Below, piece by piece: positions 1 through 5,061 of a stretch of 6,474 nucleotides of DNA. This DNA is from Chromatiaceae bacterium (GTDB lineage Bacteria; Pseudomonadota; Gammaproteobacteria; Chromatiales; Chromatiaceae), in contig DTXR01000747.1 of NCBI GenBank assembly GCA_012962365.1, positions 1-6,474 on the forward strand. Reading direction: 5' to 3'. The translations under genes and the position numbers were made by a program. Every line of letters starts with the position of its first letter. Position 1 is the stretch's first letter. The notes beneath the pieces are model-generated. The model had not been told where the DNA came from. It saw nothing but the letters and a program-made list of their open reading frames with translations, and searched no databases.

Positions 1-81
1 TATCGGCATGCGGTGGAACAGAGATACCGCTTCTTCAGTTATGGGGATGCCATGTTCCTGAGTGGAAAAAAGCGGTCATAA
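1..81 (+). CDS. queA: queA C-terminal end (partial): S-adenosylmethionine:tRNA ribosyltransferase-isomerase
   Basis: Only the last 26 codons and a TAA stop (79-81) are present; the rest lies off the left edge. The frame open from base 1 contains YRFFSYGDAM, which matches the conserved C-terminal signature of QueA, followed by a short basic tail (SGKKRS). QueA transfers and isomerises the ribosyl moiety of S-adenosylmethionine onto 7-aminomethyl-7-deazaguanine in tRNA, making epoxyqueuosine at the wobble position; it is cytosolic. In many bacteria tgt follows queA, but here no gene follows on this strand and the neighbour is convergent. The identification rests on a short but very characteristic peptide. 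The start, promoter and catalytic part cannot be judged. Confidence 0.85.
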   Translation, partial: YRHAVEQRYRFFSYGDAMFLSGKKRS

Positions 82-109
82 AAAAAGCGCGGCAGGGGAT
101 GCCGCGCTT
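80..109 (-). terminator. Intrinsic terminator of the cyd operon, abutting the queA stop codon
   Basis: A perfect 10-bp GC-rich inverted repeat (85-94 pairs with 100-109, arms AAGCGCGGCA and TGCCGCGCTT) encloses a 5-nt loop. Read on the minus strand, the stem runs into seven T residues templated by the A-run at 80-86, the classic layout of a Rho-independent terminator for leftward cydDC transcription. Read on the plus strand, the stem is followed only by TTAAAAG, so it should stop queA transcripts less well, although some bidirectional action is plausible. The T-tract overlaps the queA stop codon, so the two convergent genes share very little DNA here. Confidence 0.85.
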
Positions 110-255
110 AAAAGTTCCACCAAAGGAGGATGGAGGAGTGTACTGAATGTGTCAGTACATGCACATTTTCTGATAGATTGACGTTTTCGTGCATTGACAA
201 TCCTCAATTTTGAGCATCTATACGTCCCTTTTGCCTGTTTTTGTGAAAAAGTTCC
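110..255. other. Convergent intergenic region without a convincing gene
   Basis: This stretch separates the terminator from the cydC stop codon. On the plus strand it has a purine-rich block resembling ribosome binding sites (122-138, containing AAGGAGG and GGAGGAG), followed by only very short reading frames: an ATG at 130 gives 27 codons and an ATG at 147 gives 8. On the minus strand an ATG at 217 gives 21 codons. None resembles a known protein. It also holds an 8-bp hairpin (listed separately) and a 6-bp pairing of 159-164 with 189-194. On the minus strand it would be the 3' untranslated part of the cyd mRNA. Confidence 0.6.
139..159. repeat. 8-bp perfect inverted repeat (small stem-loop)
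   Basis: TGTACTGA (139-146) is exactly complementary to TCAGTACA (152-159), with a 5-nt loop. It is not a good intrinsic terminator on either strand: on the plus strand it is followed by TGCACATTTTC, and on the minus strand by a pyrimidine-rich CTCCTCC stretch. It could be a structured element in the 3' untranslated region of the cyd mRNA, a weak plus-strand stop for queA read-through, or chance. The symmetry is seen directly; any role is inference. Confidence 0.5.
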
Positions 256-2001
256 TCAATTGAATACCGGAACGAGCTCCTGAAGTGCTCGATATTCTGC
301 CACGTCGGCCAACAGTCGTTCGTGGCTGCCGTATCCTTTCGGTTCTCCGGCATCCAGCAGAAGGATGTGGTCCATGTCCGACAACTCATTGATTTGATGG
401 GTAATCATGACAAATGTTCGTTCCTGGCAATGGGCGAGCAGATTTTTCATCAGGCGGCGGGCGGTAAGCGGATCCAGCCCTTCCGTGGGTTCGTCCAGGA
501 TCATAACCGGTGCATCCTTGAGCAAGGCTCTGGCAATGGCCAGACGCCGGGCTTCCCCTCCGGAAATCCTCAGGGCAGCTTCGCCAATTTCCGTATCCAA
601 GCCATCGGGTAGGGACTGTATCCAGTCCAGAATGCAGGCCTTTTCACAGGCGGTTTTAAGCGCTTCTTCGGTGGCATCGGGATTTGCCAGCAGCAGGTTC
701 TGCCGGATTGTGCCGATAAACAGGTGACTGTGCTGGTCTACCACGGCCAGATGCCTGCGCAATGTTTCTGCCGGCCATTGCTGTAGATCTGTGTGCCCAA
801 AACAGATCCTGCCACTGGTTGGTTGGTTAAATTTGAGCAAGAGTTGCAGCAAAGTAGTCTTGCCTGCGCCGGTGGGACCAAGGATGGCGGTCTTGCTTCC
901 CTGGGGAATCACAAAATCAAGTCCTTTCAGTACTGGTTGGCTGTCATGGGGATAGCTGAAATCCACTTCCTCAAAACGTATTTCAAAGCTTTCTGTGTCG
1001 GGGACAGACAACTTATGGGGTTCCATTGCTGCGGTTGCAGGTGAGCGATCGATAATCGCGAACAGACGTCTGGCGGCAGCGAGCGTGCTGTGGATAGACT
1101 GGAAAGCCAGGGGCAGGGGCGTGACCGCCTCGAAACTTGCCAGGGTGAGGAAGGCAAACAGTGGCAGATCTGCCGATGGACGGATTCCGGTCACAATGAC
1201 GGGTGTGAGAAGAACCAACATCGACCATAGCGCCAGCCAGGCGCAGAGCAACACCAGAGATTGCCCGGCAGAGGTCCAGCGACTGACCTGCAACTGGCTG
1301 TTTCCCAGTGTGTTGCTCTGTTGTTGTATCTTTTCTGCATGGGTTAGATCTGCACCATAGAGCAGGAGTTCTCCCAGTCCCTGCAGGGCATCGACGGTAT
1401 CGGTTCGCAGCCGTGCTGAAGCCAGAACGGTCTCCCGGCTGGCTTTTCGGCTTTGGCGTGCCAGCCACCAGGGAAAAAGCAGTCCGGACAGGAGCAGTAG
1501 CAAGCCCGCTGTCAATGCCAGATTGGGGCCTTGCCGGTACAGCCAGGCAATGAGAATCATGCCGCCCATGAGCGCCACGGAGATAGGCAAGAGGATGCGC
1601 AGATAGGCATTGTCCAGGGTATCTATATCGGCACCCATGCGACTTAGCAGGTCGCCGCTGCGATAGGTTTCCAGACCAGCAGGGGCGAGGGGCTCCAGAT
1701 GCTCATAGAACCAGACTCGCAACCCGGAAAGCACCCGCAGGGTGGCATCATGGGTGATCAACCGTTCGCCGTAGCGCCCGGTGGTACGCAGGATGGCACA
1801 GGCGCGGATGATGGCGGCGGGGGTAAAGTAATTCATAGTGACTCCCGCCACGCCTGCCAACCCCATGGCGGCGATAAACCATCCCGACGTGCCCATGAGC
1901 ACCACATTGGCCAGCAGCGTCATCAGGGACAGTAGTATGCCCAGCAGCAACCAGCCGTAGGCCGGTCTGAATAGCCGTATCAGGCGCAGAAAATCCTTCA
2001 T
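256..2001 (-). CDS. cydC: CydC, ABC transporter subunit for cytochrome bd assembly
   Basis: CydC pairs with CydD in the inner membrane. This transporter is needed for haem insertion into cytochrome bd; it has been reported to export cysteine/glutathione and, more recently, to handle haem. The 581-residue protein has an N-terminal six-helix membrane domain (about 15-300) and a nucleotide-binding domain (about 340-575). Visible motifs are Walker A GPTGAGKTT (375-383), Q-loop Gln423, signature ISGGE (479-483), Walker B with Asp503 and Glu504, and switch His535. The segment GRYGERLITHDATLRV aligns with the E. coli CydC region holding Arg81 and His85, reported haem contacts; here they are Arg80 and His84. 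The signature ends in Glu rather than Gln, as in E. coli CydC. The ATG overlaps the cydD stop (ATGA, 1998-2001), and GGGGA (2012-2008) lies 6 nt upstream, so translation is probably coupled. It is the last gene of the operon. Confidence 0.96.
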   Translation of the reverse strand: MKDFLRLIRLFRPAYGWLLLGILLSLMTLLANVVLMGTSGWFIAAMGLAGVAGVTMNYFTPAAIIRACAILRTTGRYGERLITHDATLRVLSGLRVWFYEHLEPLAPAGLETYRSGDLLSRMGADIDTLDNAYLRILLPISVALMGGMILIAWLYRQGPNLALTAGLLLLLSGLLFPWWLARQSRKASRETVLASARLRTDTVDALQGLGELLLYGADLTHAEKIQQQSNTLGNSQLQVSRWTSAGQSLVLLCAWLALWSMLVLLTPVIVTGIRPSADLPLFAFLTLASFEAVTPLPLAFQSIHSTLAAARRLFAIIDRSPATAAMEPHKLSVPDTESFEIRFEEVDFSYPHDSQPVLKGLDFVIPQGSKTAILGPTGAGKTTLLQLLLKFNQPTSGRICFGHTDLQQWPAETLRRHLAVVDQHSHLFIGTIRQNLLLANPDATEEALKTACEKACILDWIQSLPDGLDTEIGEAALRISGGEARRLAIARALLKDAPVMILDEPTEGLDPLTARRLMKNLLAHCQERTFVMITHQINELSDMDHILLLDAGEPKGYGSHERLLADVAEYRALQELVPVFN

Positions 2002-3725
2002 CTGCTTTCCCCGTATGCGCCGAGAAGTTGGCTGTAAAGCCCGCCGCTTGTCTGCAGGGTTTGGTGATTGCCTTGTTCGATCAGCCTGCCTTCCTGAAAT
2101 ACCAGGATGGTGTCCGCCTGGCGCACGCTGTGCAGGCGATGGGCAATGGTAATCACCGTAGCGTCTTGTGCCAGATCATCCACCGCTTGCTGAATCAGTT
2201 GCTCGCTGTGCAGATCCAGATTGGCTGTCGGTTCGTCCAGCAGCACCAATGGCGCCTTTCGCAGGAAGGCTCGTGCCAGGGCAATGCGCTGGCGTTGTCC
2301 GCCGGACAGCGTGCGACCACCTTCCCCTATGCCTGTTTCGAATCCTTGCGGCAAGTCCTGAATGAAGTCGAGACAGTGAGCGCTGGCTGCAGCCTGCTCC
2401 ACCGCTTCGCGAGAAGCGCCCGTTTTGCCCAATCGGATATTGTCGAGTACCGAACCGTGAAACAGATGTGGCGATTGTGGCACCCAGGCGATCTGACTGC
2501 GCCAGCTTTGCAGATCCAGGTCACAAAGTGCTTGTCCATCGGCATGGATTTCCCCCGTTGTTGGCAGCAGGAAACCCAGTAGCAGGTTGAAGAATGTGGA
2601 TTTTCCTGAACCACTGGGACCGACCACGGCGACACGTCGGCCCGCTGCAATAGTCAGCGTCAGGTTTTCCAGCCCAGTTCGATTGCCGGCATAGATAAAA
2701 CCGACACTGTCCAGGCTGAAAGAAATACCGCTGCTCTGCTGCGGTAAAAAGATACGGGTGCCTGGGGGATGTGTTGGCGCTTCGAAAATGTTTATCAGTC
2801 GTTCGGCAGCCCCGATGGCTTCCATGCGATCGTGGTATGTGCTGCCCAGGTTGCGCAGGGGCAGATAGTATTCCGGCGCCAGCAGTAGGACGAAGAAACC
2901 CTGCGTAAAATCCATTTGTCCCCAGTAGAGCCGGAAACCGATGATCACCGCCACCACGGCAATGCTCACGGTGGCAAAGAACTCAAGAGTAAAGGAGGAA
3001 AGAAAGGCGATGCGCAATACTGACAGGGTACGACTACGGTATTCGTCCGATATACGGCCGATGACTTTCGCTTCGCGCCTGCTGGCATTGAACAGTTTCA
3101 ACGTCCCCAGGCCCTGGATGACATCCAGAAAATAGGCGTTCATGCGAGTCAGTTGTCGCCACTGGCGCTGGTTGCGTTTCTCTGCACCTTGGCCGATGAG
3201 GATCATGAACAGCGGAATCAGCGGTGCGGTGACGAGAAGAATGAGGGCTGATCCCCAGTCCCGGGGGGCGATGAAAACCAGTAGTGAAAAGGGGATGGCG
3301 GCCATGAAGATGGTGGCTGGCAGGTAGCGGGAATAATAGCCTCCCAGTGCTTCGATCCCGTCGCTGAGGCTGGTAGTCAGTTCACCACCGCTGTGGTTGC
3401 TGATCCAGGCTGGTCCGAGCAGACGCAGCTTGTCGAACAGTTCTCCGCGCAGTTGGTGCTTGAGCTTGACGGCGGCGTGGGTGGCACTGTATTCGCTCGC
3501 CCAGCCCAGGAGTGCCCGCAGCAGAAACAGCACCAACAGTGCTGACAGACGCGGCCATTGGCTCGCCAGTGTCTGGGGGTGGAAACTGACGGCGTTGATG
3601 GCGTCGGCGAGCAGCCAGGCCTGCACCGCCAGCAGAATTCCGCTCAGCCATCCCAATCCGATGGTGCGGCGCAGCCAGGGATCAGTAAGGTGTTTTTGCC
3701 GTTTGAGCCACGCTACTGCTTCCAT
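1998..3725 (-). CDS. cydD: CydD, ABC transporter subunit for cytochrome bd assembly
   Basis: CydD is the partner of CydC in the heterodimeric inner-membrane ABC transporter that matures cytochrome bd. The 575-residue product has a membrane domain with six hydrophobic segments (about 21-295) and a nucleotide-binding domain (about 335-570): Walker A GPSGSGKST (369-377), Q-loop Gln417, a canonical LSGGQ signature (473-477), Walker B LVLLDEPT (493-500, Asp497 and Glu498) and switch His529. It resembles E. coli CydD rather than CydC in GPAWI (104-108), YYSRYLP (130-136), TAPLIPLFM (166-174) and LAPEYYLPLRNLG (282-294). The ATG at 3725 is the only reasonable start, because an in-frame TGA lies 6 nt upstream (3734-3732) and no other start codon lies nearby. 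No clear Shine-Dalgarno sequence precedes it, unlike cydB and cydX. The gene follows cydX by 58 nt and overlaps cydC by 4 nt. Confidence 0.96.
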   Translation of the reverse strand: MEAVAWLKRQKHLTDPWLRRTIGLGWLSGILLAVQAWLLADAINAVSFHPQTLASQWPRLSALLVLFLLRALLGWASEYSATHAAVKLKHQLRGELFDKLRLLGPAWISNHSGGELTTSLSDGIEALGGYYSRYLPATIFMAAIPFSLLVFIAPRDWGSALILLVTAPLIPLFMILIGQGAEKRNQRQWRQLTRMNAYFLDVIQGLGTLKLFNASRREAKVIGRISDEYRSRTLSVLRIAFLSSFTLEFFATVSIAVVAVIIGFRLYWGQMDFTQGFFVLLLAPEYYLPLRNLGSTYHDRMEAIGAAERLINIFEAPTHPPGTRIFLPQQSSGISFSLDSVGFIYAGNRTGLENLTLTIAAGRRVAVVGPSGSGKSTFFNLLLGFLLPTTGEIHADGQALCDLDLQSWRSQIAWVPQSPHLFHGSVLDNIRLGKTGASREAVEQAAASAHCLDFIQDLPQGFETGIGEGGRTLSGGQRQRIALARAFLRKAPLVLLDEPTANLDLHSEQLIQQAVDDLAQDATVITIAHRLHSVRQADTILVFQEGRLIEQGNHQTLQTSGGLYSQLLGAYGESR

Positions 3726-3746
3726 GAAGTGTCAGAATATGGCTGC

Positions 3747-3775
3747 TGCACCCTGTCCCGAAAGGACAGGGTGCA
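3747..3775 (-). promoter_or_regulatory. Strong stem-loop between cydX and cydD
   Basis: A perfect 12-bp inverted repeat (3747-3758 with 3764-3775; plus-strand arms TGCACCCTGTCC and GGACAGGGTGCA) has a 5-nt loop. It begins 8 nt after the cydX stop codon and ends 21 nt before the cydD ATG on the minus strand. No T-tract follows in the direction of transcription (the next bases are GCAGCC), so it is not a standard terminator. Plausible roles are an mRNA stabiliser or processing boundary protecting the cydABX part, or a brake on cydD translation. A DNA operator is less likely inside an operon. The structure is seen; the roles are inference. Confidence 0.7.
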
Positions 3776-3783
3776 AGGACGGG

Positions 3784-3906
3784 CTACTCGTCGTCATTGT
3801 CTCTGGCGATGCTCTCCTGATGCTGTTCTGCCTCGTACCAGAGTACGTTGATGATGCCAAAAGCCAGCGCCAGTAACACGCCCAAAATCCAAGTCAAATA
3901 CCACAT
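3784..3906 (-). CDS. cydX: CydX, small subunit of cytochrome bd oxidase
   Basis: A 40-residue single-span membrane protein, close in length to the 37-residue E. coli CydX (YbgT). It begins MWYLTWILGVLLALAFG, compared with MWYFAWILGTLLACSFG in E. coli, and keeps Trp2, Tyr3, Trp6, Gly9, Phe16, Gly17 and Glu25. The hydrophobic helix spans about 4-23 and is followed by a polar tail ending in acidic residues (DNDDE). CydX binds CydA and is needed for stable haem content and full oxidase activity. The start is supported by GGAG (3919-3916), 9 nt before the ATG and inside the 15-nt gap after cydB. The stop is TAG. In E. coli the next gene is ybgE; here it is cydD. Confidence 0.96.
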   Translation of the reverse strand: MWYLTWILGVLLALAFGIINVLWYEAEQHQESIARDNDDE

Positions 3907-3921
3907 CGTCTGTTTCTCCAA

Positions 3922-5061
3922 TCAATAGGCTGAAAAGCGCTCTTCAATATCCTGCGTGGTAACCTTGCCCCACATCTTGTAGTAGTTCCACAGGGTATAT
4001 CCGATGATGAGGGGCAGGAAGATCACGACCGCCCAGAACATCACCATGAGGGTCAGGTGGCTGGACGTAGCATCCCAGATCGTCAGGCTGTGATTGGGAT
4101 TGGTGCTTGAGGGCATGATGAAGGGGAACAGGGAGATCCCCGCCGTCATGATGATACCTGCCAGTGTCAATGCGCTGGTCACAAAGCCCAGGCCGGGACG
4201 TGCGGCCCTGGACAGCACCATCGTTAGTGCTGCACCGCCAAAACCCAGCAATGGGAATAGCATGGTCAGCGGCATGTTGCGGTAGTTGTCAAACCAGGCA
4301 CCGGATGCCGGTTCCACCAACTTGGCCAGGGGGTTGGAGGCGCTGCCCGGGGATGGCATGGAGGTAATATGATAACCGTCGATGCCAAACGCCAGCCAGA
4401 TGCCGCTGACGGCAAACAAGGCGATGGTGGCCAGGCCGCAGTAGCTGACCCAGCGGGCGGCCCTTGCTGCAAGCTCACCGGTGGTGCGCATCTGCAGCCA
4501 GATGGCGCCGTGCATGGTCAACATGGCCACAGCCACTAGTCCGCACACCAGTGCAAAGGGGTGGAACAAGGCAAAGAACGAGCCGGTATAAAAAGGCCGC
4601 ATGAACTCATCCATATGGAAAGGCACGCCCAGTAGCAGATTGCCGAAGGCGATGCCAAATACCAGTGGCGGCACGAAGCTGCCGATGAACAGGCCGATGT
4701 CCCAGCTGTTGCGCCATTTGCTGTTTTCGAACTTGCTGCGGTAATCGAAGCCCACGGGACGGAAGAACAGGGCAAACAGCACCAGCAGCATGGCGAAATA
4801 GAAGCCGGAAAAGGCGGCCGCATACACCATGGGCCAGGCGGCGAACAGTGCACCGCCAGCGGTGATGAACCACACCTGATTGCCATCCCAGTGCGGACCC
4901 ACGGTGTTGATCATCACGCGGCGATCCGCATCGGTCTTGCCGATAAGAAACAGCAGATTGCCCACGCCCATGTCCATGCCGTCGGCAATGGCAAAGCCGA
5001 TGAAGAGAATGCCGATGAGCAACCACCAGACCAGTTTCAGGGTTTCATAGTCCATGATCAT
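3922..5061 (-). CDS. cydB: CydB, cytochrome bd quinol oxidase subunit II
   Basis: CydB is the second large subunit of cytochrome bd, which oxidises quinol and reduces O2 to water at the inner membrane. With the start chosen here the protein has 379 residues, the same length as E. coli CydB, and nine or so hydrophobic segments. Diagnostic stretches are DGMDMGVG (27-34), GPHWDGNQVWFITAGGALFAAWP (55-77, given as the conserved core), FFRPVGFDYRSK (99-110) and WDATSS (329-334). Asp59 and Asp106 align with E. coli Asp58 and Asp105, the former proposed for proton uptake. Three starts are possible: GTG 5064, ATG 5061 and ATG 5055. I chose ATG 5061 because AGGAGGT (5074-5068) sits 6 nt upstream; GTG 5064 would be only 3 nt away and ATG 5055 12 nt. 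Its first base is the last base of the cydA stop (TGATG), implying coupled translation. Confidence 0.97.
   Translation of the reverse strand: MIMDYETLKLVWWLLIGILFIGFAIADGMDMGVGNLLFLIGKTDADRRVMINTVGPHWDGNQVWFITAGGALFAAWPMVYAAAFSGFYFAMLLVLFALFFRPVGFDYRSKFENSKWRNSWDIGLFIGSFVPPLVFGIAFGNLLLGVPFHMDEFMRPFYTGSFFALFHPFALVCGLVAVAMLTMHGAIWLQMRTTGELAARAARWVSYCGLATIALFAVSGIWLAFGIDGYHITSMPSPGSASNPLAKLVEPASGAWFDNYRNMPLTMLFPLLGFGGAALTMVLSRAARPGLGFVTSALTLAGIIMTAGISLFPFIMPSSTNPNHSLTIWDATSSHLTLMVMFWAVVIFLPLIIGYTLWNYYKMWGKVTTQDIEERFSAY

Noticed and set aside
194..207. FNR/ANR-like palindrome TTGA-N6-TCAA
   Set aside because: It keeps the outer half-site bases but not the inner T/A of TTGAT-N4-ATCAA, and lies downstream of both flanking genes, where it has no promoter to control. 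The real oxygen-responsive site would be upstream of cydA, outside the window.
130..213. 27-codon plus-strand frame directly after AAAGGAGG
   Set aside because: The Shine-Dalgarno-like block touches the ATG with no spacer, which is not a workable geometry, and the peptide is unrecognisable.
152..217. 21-codon minus-strand frame (ATG at 217) after cydC, preceded by AAGGGA
   Set aside because: It is too short and Cys-rich without a hydrophobic or known small-protein pattern, and does not resemble YbgE, CydX or another cyd-associated small protein.
194..224. Possible plus-strand promoter: TTGACA at 194-199 and TATACG at 219-224
   Set aside because: The -35 is perfect, but the spacer to TATACG is 19 bp and at the optimal 17 bp the -10 matches only 3 of 6. 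It would point into the antisense of cydC. A chance match is likely.
3397..3876. 159-codon open frame on the plus strand, across the start of cydD and cydX
   Set aside because: It is antisense to two confidently identified genes and runs through the stem-loop. No domain or membrane pattern supports it.
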